A DNA stretch of 20,549 bases, from IMG/VR virus record IMGVR_UViG_3300028822_000136, positions 1-20,549 of that record, one strand, 5' to 3'. Under the pieces are notes generated by a model. That model ran no database searches. It worked only from the letters and a program-made list of their open reading frames with translations, and was not told where the DNA came from. Below are positions 12,962 to 19,226 of the stretch, piece after piece; position 1 is the stretch's first letter, and the number at the start of each line of letters is the position of its first letter. Made by a program: the position numbers and the translations under genes. This stretch comes from a virus.

Positions 12962-13813
12962 ATGAGTGAACAAGTAAAAGAAATGATAGAAAAGTTAAGA
13001 CAAGACAAATCTATATCTAAAATAAAAGAAAGAGAACGCTATGCTGAAATAGAGTATAGTAGCAGACAGAATATAAACCACAACTTCATAGGTAGAGTAT
13101 TTCCTAATGATAGTGTGAAACAGCGATTAATAGGAGAAGGATGTTCCTATGATGTAACTAATTACGGATATGATAAAGATATAGATACAGGTCGCAACCA
13201 GAAGATTATCACATATAGAGCATCTGATATAGGCACAACTAATAATATTAATAGAGTGGAAAAGCCACAAGAAACATTAGGTTATCCATTCCGTAGACAT
13301 ATATCCTATAAAATGATGGCAGATGGCAAAGATAGATTACAGTATAGAGCAAATTGCATAGAAACACACATCAAACATAAAGACGGCAATAGATATAAAC
13401 CATTAGATAATCATTTCGTAACTAAAGTTTTTTATCTATATGCAAGATTTAATTTAGATGTAAGATTTAATTTAGATGTGCCATCCTATAAGATAAGAAA
13501 TATGGCTAATAAACAAAAAACTATATCTGGATTAGATGTATTAAATATGCTGAAATATCTATATAATGCCATTAAATCCTATCATCCATTCTTCTATCAT
13601 AAAAACGGAACTTGTAAGTATAATGTAGAGTGGTTATATAATACTATTTTTGATATAGAAAGAATGGGTTTGATTGATTATGAATATACATTAACTAAAG
13701 TTAATCGTGATGTGAATACTAATAGTAGAAATATAACTTCTGAACAAGTGAAACAATGGCGATTAGATAGACAACGAAAAATAAATAGTGGCGAATATGT
13801 GGATGTCTTATAG
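12962..13813 (+). CDS. Unknown 283-aa basic protein, candidate replication initiator
   Basis: 283 aa, basic. The N-terminus is a charged helix (MSEQVKEMIEKLRQDKSISK). The middle part (60-160) is unfamiliar. Residues about 185-255 ('TISGLDVLNMLKYLYNAIKSY', then 'YNVEWLYNTIFDIERMGLIDYEY') could form a winged helix. An 18-bp tandem duplication adds six residues, giving 'ARFNLDVRFNLDV' at about 162-174. No Walker motif, zinc pair or clear HUH (H-x-H) motif is visible, so a helicase or a rolling-circle nuclease is not supported. GGGTGAG just upstream is the ribosome site. It ends in a terminator that includes its stop codon. Replication initiation is suggested only by position beside the repeat-rich region. 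Confidence 0.75.
   Translation: MSEQVKEMIEKLRQDKSISKIKERERYAEIEYSSRQNINHNFIGRVFPNDSVKQRLIGEGCSYDVTNYGYDKDIDTGRNQKIITYRASDIGTTNNINRVEKPQETLGYPFRRHISYKMMADGKDRLQYRANCIETHIKHKDGNRYKPLDNHFVTKVFYLYARFNLDVRFNLDVPSYKIRNMANKQKTISGLDVLNMLKYLYNAIKSYHPFFYHKNGTCKYNVEWLYNTIFDIERMGLIDYEYTLTKVNRDVNTNSRNITSEQVKQWRLDRQRKINSGEYVDVL
13445..13480 (+). repeat. 18-bp in-frame tandem duplication
   Basis: AGATTTAATTTAGATGTA (13445-13462) is repeated with one change at the last base (13463-13480), duplicating RFNLDV in the protein. Near identity implies a recent slippage event. Confidence 0.85.
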
Positions 13814-13847
13814 ACATCTATTTTTTATTATTTTTTTTATTTTTTAC
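13802..13847 (+). terminator. Strong stem-loop/T-run terminator
   Basis: GATGTCT (13802-13808) pairs with AGACATC (13812-13818) across a 3-nt loop, followed by a long T-rich tract. The stop codon of the 283-aa gene lies within the hairpin. Confidence 0.8.
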
Positions 13848-14283
13848 TAATAGTAATAGGTTGATATATCAAATTTTTAGTCATACCTATTACTTTTTTT
13901 TATATATGACGACTATATTTTAATACCTATTAACTAAATTATAATATGAATGGTAGAGTATAGGGTAGTTAAATTTTAGTATATTTTATAGATTATTTAA
14001 TAGTAAAGGAATTTTTTATTTTTTGCTTTTAGTTTATATTTAATTTAAATCAAGAATATACCTTACTTACCATTAATGATTCTATGGTTAATCAATTAGA
14101 TTAAACTTTCTTTAATCTTTATGTATTACTTATCTATATTTATATTTATATTAATATTAATTATTAATCTTCTTTTTCTCTTTAGTGATAATAGATTCTA
14201 TATTAGTATTAGAATTAAATCTATTTCTCTAATGATATAGTATCTAATGATAGCATTTCTATTTTAATAAGAGTAGAAGAAAA

Positions 14284-14299
14284 TCGAAAGGTTTAAATA
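14284..14299 (+). promoter_or_regulatory. Promoter-like site 1 upstream of the ncRNA region
   Basis: TCGAAAGG followed by TTTAAATA (14292-14299). Closely matches the BRE and box of the other promoters; predicted start near 14320. No gene follows directly. Confidence 0.6.
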
Positions 14300-14325
14300 C
14301 TTTGGACTCATGGTATTTAAAGTTT

Positions 14326-14342
14326 TCCGAAATCTTTAAATA
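14326..14342 (+). promoter_or_regulatory. Promoter-like site 2 upstream of the ncRNA region
   Basis: TCCGAAATC followed by TTTAAATA (14335-14342), 43 bp after site 1. Predicted start near 14363, with no gene following. Confidence 0.55.
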
Positions 14343-14510
14343 TGATGTGCATTTTTTGCAATTAAGTGGCAACAAAATTTTTTGATTGATTAATTATTTA
14401 ATTATTTATTTAATTATTTAATTAATTATTAGATATATTAATTATCTTTTCCCATTTAATATATCTATTTATTAATTTATTTTGTGCTATCTATATATTT
14501 ATTTGGGAGA

Positions 14511-14520
14511 TTTATATATA
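14511..14520 (+). promoter_or_regulatory. TATA box before the structured RNA
   Basis: TTTATATATA at 14511-14520 predicts a start near 14540, just where the first hairpin begins. The preceding bases (GGGAGA) are a poor BRE compared with the other promoters. Confidence 0.45.
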
Positions 14521-14539
14521 GATTAAATTGATGTCTTTA

Positions 14540-14679
14540 GTAGGTAATATCTACCTATGTGAGTGTTAGGCACTACTCACCAGCATGGTTGTGGTAAAAC
14601 ACAATAACGATAGGATAATATATCTTAGATTTTTTAGGCTACACTATTAGTAGTCCTTTATTATCCTATCTCTCAACTT
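14540..14679 (+). ncRNA. Structured non-coding RNA candidate (hairpin series)
   Basis: Four successive stems with no open frame. TAGGTA (14541-14546) pairs with TACCTA (14552-14557). GTGAGT (14559-14564) pairs with ACTCAC (14575-14580). TTGTG pairs with CACAA around 14589-14604. GATAGGATAATA (14609-14620) pairs with TATTATCCTATC (14659-14670) over 12 bp and encloses a smaller bulged hairpin, AGGCTAC (14636-14642) against GTAG-T-CCT (14650-14657). The series runs straight into the tRNA-like element, so the two may form one transcript of about 240 nt from the TATA box at 14511. I recognise neither RNase P RNA nor 7S RNA motifs in it. Confidence 0.55.
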
Positions 14680-14780
14680 GTGGGGTTATATATATCTATT
14701 CTTACATAGACAATAGATATATGTGGTATATAGTTAGATTTGATGGCTATCTATAATAGGTTCGATTCCTATACCCTGCA
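14680..14780 (+). ncRNA. tRNA-like element with atypical core
   Basis: GTGGGGT (14680-14686) pairs in all seven positions (two of them G-U) with ACCCTGC (14773-14779), followed by a single A and no encoded CCA. The T arm is perfect: ATAGG-TTCGATT-CCTAT (14756-14772), with the canonical GGTTCGATTCC. Between them, 69 nt replace the usual 47-50. There is an 8-12 bp A/T hairpin (TATCTATT 14693-14700 against AATAGATA 14712-14719), then a 7-bp hairpin, ATAGTTA (14730-14736) against TGGCTAT (14744-14750), with a 7-nt loop, then a 5-nt variable-like spacer. No standard D arm or U33-containing anticodon loop can be drawn. An intron-bearing tRNA, a tRNA pseudogene, a tRNA mimic, or an attachment site derived from a host tRNA are the options. 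Confidence 0.5.
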
Positions 14781-14782
14781 CT

Positions 14783-15022
14783 ATGAAATTATTATATAAT
14801 ATTAGATGTAAGTATTATATGCTACATAATTATATTAGTGATATAAAAAAATATAGCATCTATTGGTATAAAACAGGAAGGAACTATAACTATCCAATAT
14901 GTTGTATATTATTTTTTATATTTACGCCTATTTGTATAAATAAAAAATATAACAATCCTATGAAGTATACAGGATATTTAATGTGTCCTATATGTAGGAA
15001 AAAATACTATAATAAAAGGTGA
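14783..15022 (+). CDS. Small Tyr/Lys-rich protein with membrane-like segment and CPxC
   Basis: 79 aa, beginning MKLLYNIRCKYYMLHNY, rich in Tyr, Ile and Lys, with a hydrophobic stretch 'YPICCILFFIFTPICI' (about 38-53) and ending 'GYLMCPICRKKYYNKR'. The final CPIC could be half of a zinc ribbon. It begins 2 bp after the tRNA-like element and lacks a clear ribosome site, so the start may be elsewhere or the frame may be fortuitous. The next gene's AGGTGAT site overlaps its stop, supporting an operon. Confidence 0.45.
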   Translation: MKLLYNIRCKYYMLHNYISDIKKYSIYWYKTGRNYNYPICCILFFIFTPICINKKYNNPMKYTGYLMCPICRKKYYNKR

Positions 15023-15030
15023 TTAAAAAT

Positions 15031-15192
15031 ATGGGAACAGAAATATATGAAGAACATAATATGTATATAAAGCGATTCTGGGGTGGAGAAGATAAAGGCA
15101 CATCATTTATATTCTATATGGATGAAGTAGAAATGACACAAAAAGAATTGCTTAAGTTCATAGGAACATTATTAGAATATGTAATGTTATAA
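15031..15192 (+). CDS. 53-aa protein of unknown function
   Basis: Product begins MGTEIYEEHNMYIKRFW, continues 'GTSFIFYMDEVEMTQKELLKFIG' and ends LLEYVML. AGGTGAT sits 8 bp before the ATG, the best ribosome site in this neighbourhood. It appears to be a small beta-beta-alpha protein. No family recognised. A small hairpin, GTTAC/GTAAC, follows at about 15201. Confidence 0.6.
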   Translation: MGTEIYEEHNMYIKRFWGGEDKGTSFIFYMDEVEMTQKELLKFIGTLLEYVML

Positions 15193-15268
15193 TAAATTAT
15201 AGTTACTTATGTAACAGGTTAGTCTACCTTAAAAAGACATATATAAAATATAAACGGAGGTATATATT

Positions 15269-15463
15269 ATGGCAAACACAACAGTAGAATTAGACGCAAA
15301 AACAGGAAAAGGATACCCAAAAGTTCAAGTGAAATTGAACGATAGTTTTAGTGGGTATAAAATGAAATCCCAAAGTGGCAACGATATGATTAAGTTATAT
15401 GGTCAAGTTGTCATTGACGGACAAATCTATACTGCTATGGGACAATTTGTCCTTAAACAATAA
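15269..15463 (+). CDS. 64-aa beta-rich protein with strong ribosome site
   Basis: Product begins MANTTVELDAKTGKGYPKV, then 'KLNDSFSGYKMKSQSGNDM', ending 'IYTAMGQFVLKQ'. The composition is all-beta, near-neutral and soluble. GGAGGT 8 bp upstream of the ATG is an optimal archaeal ribosome site, and codon use is cleaner than in the neighbours (GGC, AAC, GTC occur). Both suggest high expression. It stands alone between 76-bp and 350-bp gaps. It might be a small virion or nucleic-acid-binding protein; no family recognised. Confidence 0.7.
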   Translation: MANTTVELDAKTGKGYPKVQVKLNDSFSGYKMKSQSGNDMIKLYGQVVIDGQIYTAMGQFVLKQ

Positions 15464-15817
15464 TTAGCATTATAGATTTCTGGAATAGTGATTGTTCGAT
15501 AGTGCTATTTACAGTAGAATTAAAATACATAGGGCAACACAAAGATTAAGTTGTAAAAATGCGTTGGGTTAAATTAAAAGATATTGTGGGTTTAGGATTT
15601 TTATCCCAAGTAAAAAATGTTGATACATATAGGTTTTACCCTTTTTGTTGAATTAACCTTACCCAGTAGATTTATATAAGGCATTTCAGCAGTGGTGAAA
15701 ATAGGAAGATGTCTAATCCCTATGTATAAATAAATGCTGAAATAAATAGTGCTTGAGTTGTGAAGATGAGATAGGCAGTATCCTATCATAAATTAATTTT
15801 ATGTTGAGGTTATGAAT
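15464..15817 (+). promoter_or_regulatory. Structured leader/promoter region of the long plus operon
   Basis: About 350 bp without a convincing gene; a 30-codon frame at 15559-15651 lacks a ribosome site. A TTTATATA box lies at 15671-15678, with predicted start near 15700. ATTTCAGCA (15683-15691) pairs with TGCTGAAAT (15735-15743), enclosing ATAGG/CCTAT. GATAGG (15770-15775) pairs with CCTATC (15782-15787) just before the GAGGT ribosome site (15806-15810). The last hairpin and the stem at 14609-14670 share GATAGG/CCTATC ends. It may be a structured 5' leader or a separate small RNA. Confidence 0.45.
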
Positions 15818-16282
15818 ATGGGAAAAATACCAAAATATATTTATGATGGATTAAGAGCAAAAGGCGAAGAAAAAGTTGATAGAAAAATTAATGAACTAAT
15901 AGAGCCATTTAATAGTGAACTACAAGCAACATATAATGATTTATTGGAAAAACATCGAAAGGACTATTTAGATTATATCAATAAGAATATTGATGGGAAA
16001 GTAGATACCAGCGTAAGATATAATAATTGGTCTAAAAGAACGGATATTTATATTAACATCAATGGACTTTATATATGTGATATAGGTGATTATTCTCCAT
16101 TAAGAAAAGAATGGAAAGTAATTAAATATAAATACGAAGATAAAATTAAGAAAATCTCTAATAGAGTTAGGGATAAATTTGATGATTGGTTGCTTAATCT
16201 ATGGCAGAATGGAACTACGGATGCTAATGTATCACTACCATCATTTGATAATATAGATATTTCAGATATTATTGATGAATGA
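15818..16282 (+). CDS. 154-aa charged helical protein of unknown function
   Basis: Starts MGKIPKYIYDGLRAKGEEKV. The ATG at 15818 is preferred to the in-frame one at 15812 because GAGGT (15806-15810) is then 7 bp away instead of 1 bp. Residues 15-60 are a long amphipathic helix ('VDRKINELIEPFNSELQ', 'YNDLLEKHRKDYLDYI'), then a beta section ('TDIYININGLYICDIGDY'), then another helix. It is the first gene of the compact plus-strand operon. No family recognised. Confidence 0.72.
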   Translation: MGKIPKYIYDGLRAKGEEKVDRKINELIEPFNSELQATYNDLLEKHRKDYLDYINKNIDGKVDTSVRYNNWSKRTDIYININGLYICDIGDYSPLRKEWKVIKYKYEDKIKKISNRVRDKFDDWLLNLWQNGTTDANVSLPSFDNIDISDIIDE

Positions 16283-16311
16283 ATAAATGAACAATTAAAA
16301 GAAGGAATAAA

Positions 16312-16620
16312 ATGATTATAGAAGTATTAACTATAATCTGTGGATGGATAGCAATTGTTGGTATATATTCGTGGTATTTCTTACTTGGATTTAGTTTAGG
16401 TTCAGATATAGATTTATCAAATTATTTATTTAGTATAATTATTGTATCAGCAATTTGCTATCTATCTGTATGGATTATGAATTTTGGAGAAATGACTAAT
16501 AGAATATCAAATGATGTGAGTTCATTTATATCTATTAACTTATTAACATTGTTAATAGCATTATTCACATTATTATTAGGATATTTCATAGGTAAGGGAT
16601 TTGATTATGCAAAAAGATAA
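16312..16620 (+). CDS. Three-span membrane protein
   Basis: 102 aa, beginning MIIEVLTIICGWIAIVGIY. Hydrophobic segments at about 3-28, 38-58 and 72-95, with short loops. Ribosome site GAAGGA lies before the ATG. It overlaps the next membrane-protein gene by 14 bp, so the two are probably made together and may act as a pair, for instance in the host envelope. No family recognised; holin-like action cannot be excluded. Confidence 0.7.
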   Translation: MIIEVLTIICGWIAIVGIYSWYFLLGFSLGSDIDLSNYLFSIIIVSAICYLSVWIMNFGEMTNRISNDVSSFISINLLTLLIALFTLLLGYFIGKGFDYAKR

Positions 16621-16957
16621 AAATGAAAATAAAAATGTTAGTGAGATAATTTCAAATAGTATATCTGGTTCGCTATTAATTGCAGCATTAGGATATTTTG
16701 TCTATGGTGGATTAGATGGGGCATTTGGTATAGTAATTTTTGGTAGCATACTTGGTATATCTTTGTTAATATCAATAATCCCATATGGGATTGGATTCAT
16801 AGCACAGGTATGTATAATATTCTTCTGGTTAATTCCATTTCTATTTGAATTTACAGGACTATATCATACTTGGCTAACTTGGTTAGAAGTTATTGCTACA
16901 TTAATACTTGGTGTTATTGTAAATTTGATAATGACAATAGGTATATCAGAACGATAA
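16607..16957 (+). CDS. Four-span membrane protein
   Basis: 116 aa from the ATG at 16607 (MQKDKNENKNVSEI); an upstream in-frame TTG is less likely. GGTAAGGGA lies before the start, inside the previous gene. After a polar N-terminus come four hydrophobic segments ('LLIAALGYFVYGGL', 'IVIFGSILGISLLISII', 'CIIFFWLIPFLFEF', 'VIATLILGVIVNLIMTI'). No family recognised. Its stop codon overlaps the stem of the hairpin at 16956-16980. Confidence 0.7.
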   Translation: MQKDKNENKNVSEIISNSISGSLLIAALGYFVYGGLDGAFGIVIFGSILGISLLISIIPYGIGFIAQVCIIFFWLIPFLFEFTGLYHTWLTWLEVIATLILGVIVNLIMTIGISER

Positions 16958-16980
16958 AGGCACTATAAAAATGTGCCTTT
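16956..16980 (+). terminator. Stem-loop after the membrane-protein pair
   Basis: AAAGGCAC (16956-16963) and GTGCCTTT (16973-16980) form an 8-bp perfect stem with a 9-nt loop. There is no long T-run, so it may be a partial terminator or a processing/stability hairpin. Confidence 0.55.
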
Positions 16981-16996
16981 ATTATGGTGATTAACT

Positions 16997-17191
16997 ATGT
17001 GGAAACAAATGTATAGTGGAATGGGTGTATTAACGATGTATGTTAATACTAAAAATAAAGATATAATCTATTTAGAAAAAAAAGATAAATGGACTGTATT
17101 TCTACATAAAGGTAAAGGTGGAACTGATAGTATATATTCAGATAAAGATAAAGAAAAAGCATTAAAATTTATTAAAAATTATATTGAATAA
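16997..17191 (+). CDS. 64-aa protein of unknown function
   Basis: Product begins MWKQMYSGMGVLTMYVN, then 'DIIYLEKKDKWTVFLHKGKGG' and a C-terminal helix 'DKEKALKFIKNYIE'. The beta-rich body followed by one helix is typical of small phage early proteins of unknown role. GGTGATTAACT precedes the ATG. Lysine-rich and basic. Confidence 0.68.
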   Translation: MWKQMYSGMGVLTMYVNTKNKDIIYLEKKDKWTVFLHKGKGGTDSIYSDKDKEKALKFIKNYIE

Positions 17192-17202
17192 TTGTGATTA
17201 CT

Positions 17203-17490
17203 ATGAAACTAAAAGATTTCGTTGAGTGTTGGACTAATTCTAAATCAGGATATATAATTGAATTGTGGTTTACTGATAACAATAAACCATATATAATTAG
17301 TCAACATATAAGAGTGTTTCTTGAACACTATGGTAGAAAACCTAAAAAAGGATATGATATTCATCACATTGATGGGGATAAAACTAATAATAGTATTGAT
17401 AACTTACTTGAAATAGAAAGAAGTCAGCATAAAAAATTACATAATAAAGATATGTATAAAGGTGAGCATTATTACAAAAAAAGTATATGA
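17203..17490 (+). CDS. HNH endonuclease (small, homing type)
   Basis: 95 aa from the ATG at 17203, with GTGAT 5-9 bp upstream. The motif 'YDIHHIDGDKTNNSIDNLLEIERSQHKKLH' has His54-His55, Asp57, Asn62/63, and His76 and His80, complete for an H-N-H catalytic core. 'VFLEHYGRKPKKG' before it matches the usual N-terminal lead-in of phage HNH enzymes. These small enzymes nick DNA and often spread by homing. The start of the next frame lies inside its 3' end. It differs in length and lead-in from the HNH protein at 8940, so the two are not close copies. Confidence 0.82.
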   Translation: MKLKDFVECWTNSKSGYIIELWFTDNNKPYIISQHIRVFLEHYGRKPKKGYDIHHIDGDKTNNSIDNLLEIERSQHKKLHNKDMYKGEHYYKKSI

Positions 17491-17665
17491 TATTATATCT
17501 AACACACCAAATTATTATTGGACTTATCTATCATTAATAGGATTACTTGGTTTTTTAATTAGTTATACTAATTGCTATTTATTAGTTTGGTTTTATTATA
17601 TATTCGGAACGATACATATATATAACTTTTGTAAGGTAGTGAAGAAAAGATGGAATTTAAATTAA
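17462..17665 (+). CDS. Small two-span membrane protein (GTG start)
   Basis: 67 aa, starting with GTG as MSIITKKVYDIISNT. Hydrophobic segments at about 18-34 ('YYWTYLSLIGLLGFLIS') and 37-55 ('NCYLLVWFYYIFGTIHI'), then a basic end, KVVKKRWNLN. It overlaps the HNH gene by 29 bp and the following gene by 16 bp. Lack of a good ribosome site and the non-ATG start lower confidence, but the membrane-protein pattern is clear. Confidence 0.5.
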   Translation: MSIITKKVYDIISNTPNYYWTYLSLIGLLGFLISYTNCYLLVWFYYIFGTIHIYNFCKVVKKRWNLN

Positions 17666-17934
17666 ATATGTATTATATTATTAATAGAGTTAGAGATAAT
17701 TTACCACCTGTCTATATACTAACTAAATGTGTTGATAATAAAAAGTTATTATGTATATTTGATAGTGATTTGTTTAACGATTTATCAGTAGTAATTTGGA
17801 CAAATAAAATATTAGATGTTAATGAAAAATGTGTAGTATGTAGTGAAGAACACATATCACTTAAAGATAGTTATATTAAAGAATTTAATAATCTTGAAGA
17901 TGCAAAATCTCATTTGATTGCTTTAATGATATAG
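17650..17934 (+). CDS. 94-aa protein of unknown function
   Basis: Product begins MEFKLNMYYIINRVRDN and includes 'YILTKCVDNKKLLCIFDSD' and 'EKCVVCSEEHISL', ending in a helix, 'NLEDAKSHLIALMI'. The CVVC could bind metal with the other cysteines. GTAGTGAAG precedes the ATG. It overlaps the previous frame by 16 bp and ends next to the following gene's AGGTGA site. No family recognised. Confidence 0.68.
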   Translation: MEFKLNMYYIINRVRDNLPPVYILTKCVDNKKLLCIFDSDLFNDLSVVIWTNKILDVNEKCVVCSEEHISLKDSYIKEFNNLEDAKSHLIALMI

Positions 17935-17943
17935 GTGAAAAAA

Positions 17944-18207
17944 ATGGTATATAAAATTAAAGAAATAGAAAAGACTTGTTCTGCGTGTCCAAGTCAATGG
18001 GAAGGCACATTAGATAATGGAAAAATGATATATATTAGATATAGATGGGGCTATTTATCTGTTCGTATATCTAATGAACCAACTAATAATCCTATGAATG
18101 CAGTAAACGGCATAGAAATATTTGGATTAAATTATGGTGATGGATTTGATGGAGTTATTGAATTAGATAAAGTTTTAGAATTAGCAAAAGATGTAATAAA
18201 AATGTGA
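17944..18207 (+). CDS. 87-aa protein with CSACPSQWEG motif
   Basis: Starts MVYKIKEIEKTCSACPSQW at the ATG 17944, since AGGTGA is 5-10 bp upstream and the GTG at 17935 lies within that site. The block 'CSACPSQWEG...G..IYIRYRWGYLSV' is a pattern I associate with small uncharacterised phage proteins in which a C-x-x-C and the 'RYRWG' strand are conserved. No enzymatic role is known to me. The C-terminus is a helix, 'ELDKVLELAKDVIKM'. Confidence 0.68.
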   Translation: MVYKIKEIEKTCSACPSQWEGTLDNGKMIYIRYRWGYLSVRISNEPTNNPMNAVNGIEIFGLNYGDGFDGVIELDKVLELAKDVIKM

Positions 18208-18211
18208 TATA

Positions 18212-18448
18212 ATGTGGTATGATTGTAGTAAACTCCCACCTAATGATTGGGATTGGGAACAATGGAAAAAAGATTTAGATAAACATTATAGGTATCATTT
18301 AAATAGACGGCATATAATTGCTTTAAAAATATTAGATGAAATTTATGATGATTGGGATATTGGAAAAAGAACTACTGAAATGATAGATGGATTATCTTCT
18401 ATATGGGTTAATAGATTAGATGAAATGGAATGTGATGTTGAATGGTAA
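18212..18448 (+). CDS. 78-aa acidic Trp-rich protein
   Basis: Product begins MWYDCSKLPPNDWDWEQW and ends RLDEMECDVEW. It has eight tryptophans and is mainly helical and acidic. A GTGATATA site overlaps the previous stop. The 3' end overlaps the zinc-ribbon gene by 7 bp. An acidic, compact, early-region protein could be a host-protein inhibitor, but that is only a guess. No family recognised. Confidence 0.65.
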   Translation: MWYDCSKLPPNDWDWEQWKKDLDKHYRYHLNRRHIIALKILDEIYDDWDIGKRTTEMIDGLSSIWVNRLDEMECDVEW

Positions 18449-19224
18449 AAAGAAAGAAAAGCACAATAGATGCAGGTATTCCGTGGTATAGAGATTTATC
18501 ATTATCTACTAAAGAAATTATCGTTGGTAGAGTTTGTTTATCTTGTGGTGAAATTATAGGTGAAGAACTTAATGGAACTTGTGCTAATAAACAAAGACAT
18601 AGTGAATGTCAAAAAGAACATAGAAAAAAATTACAATTAAAATCATCTCAAAAAAGAAATCCACCACAATATTTAAATAAAAAGAAATATTGTGTAGATT
18701 GTGGTAAAGAATTAAGAAAGTCTAAAGTTATAAGTAGTCTTGCTAATAGATGCGATTGGTGTCAATTTCTAAAAACTAAACAAAATCAAAAAAAATATGT
18801 AAGAAATGATAGAGAAATTACTGTTGGTGTTGGATGTATTATATGTGGCAAATTCACACCAGCAAAAAACTATAACAAAAAATATTGTGATGATTGTAAA
18901 GATGGTAATAAAAGAATTACTGAATCTGAAATAAATTCACAAGAAGATAAATATAATACAGCAATGGAATATATGAAAAAACACGGAAGAATAAAAACTA
19001 AAAAACCAACAGGAACATATGATACATCACCAAGTCATATTGGAAATGTAGAACATATGAAAACTAAAAATAACAAACCAAACTTTGAACAAGAAAGAAA
19101 AGCAGTATCTAAAATTAAAAATGAAACATTAAAATCAAGTAAGTATCACGGACAATATAGTGTATGTGAAGGTGATGTAATCCGTGGTGATGCATTTAAT
19201 TATAAAAAGAAAAATGAGGAATAA
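18442..19224 (+). CDS. Triple zinc-ribbon protein
   Basis: 260 aa, basic. Three cysteine clusters: Cys32-Cys35 with Cys47/Cys56; Cys84-Cys87 with Cys104-Cys107; and Cys132-Cys135 with Cys149-Cys152. Each is a treble-clef or ribbon-like module ('CLSCGEIIG', 'CVDCGKELRKS', 'CIICGKFTPAKNYNKKYCDDC'). The C-terminal third (160-260) is basic, polar and probably disordered. The architecture suggests DNA or RNA binding. It overlaps the preceding gene by 7 bp. Regulator, recombination accessory or host-takeover factor are all possible. Confidence 0.72.
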   Translation: MVKRKKSTIDAGIPWYRDLSLSTKEIIVGRVCLSCGEIIGEELNGTCANKQRHSECQKEHRKKLQLKSSQKRNPPQYLNKKKYCVDCGKELRKSKVISSLANRCDWCQFLKTKQNQKKYVRNDREITVGVGCIICGKFTPAKNYNKKYCDDCKDGNKRITESEINSQEDKYNTAMEYMKKHGRIKTKKPTGTYDTSPSHIGNVEHMKTKNNKPNFEQERKAVSKIKNETLKSSKYHGQYSVCEGDVIRGDAFNYKKKNEE

Positions 19225-19226
19225 AA

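Larger units (their letters stand above)
13848..14537. other. AT-rich intergenic region with several promoters
   Basis: Nearly 700 bp with no credible gene on either strand. About 13900-13990 resembles the stretch at 12100-12190 (shared GGTA-AG-TATAGGGT element). The middle is low-complexity A/T. Two forward promoters occur at 14284-14299 and 14326-14342 but no reading frame longer than about ten codons follows either, so they may make short non-coding RNA or feed the structured RNA further on. A TTAATTATTTAATTATT tract fills about 14385-14450. Confidence 0.6.

Noticed and set aside
12962-13813. Rolling-circle (HUH) replication initiator
   Set aside because: The only candidate, THIKH, has the histidines three apart rather than H-x-H, and no paired tyrosine motif is evident.
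14540-14679. RNase P RNA or 7S (SRP) RNA
   Set aside because: None of the conserved core motifs of either could be found, and the length is too short.
14680-14780. Ordinary tRNA with a definite anticodon
   Set aside because: Several anticodon arms (TTT, TGA) can be drawn, but each lacks U33, breaks stem pairs or has a wrong loop size, so no amino acid is assigned.
15559-15651. 30-codon frame MRWVKLKDIVGLG... in the leader region
   Set aside because: No ribosome site or leaderless promoter at its start; the region folds into RNA structure instead.
15601-15789. Minus-strand 62-codon frame in the same leader
   Set aside because: No start signals, and it opposes the operon; better explained as structured leader.
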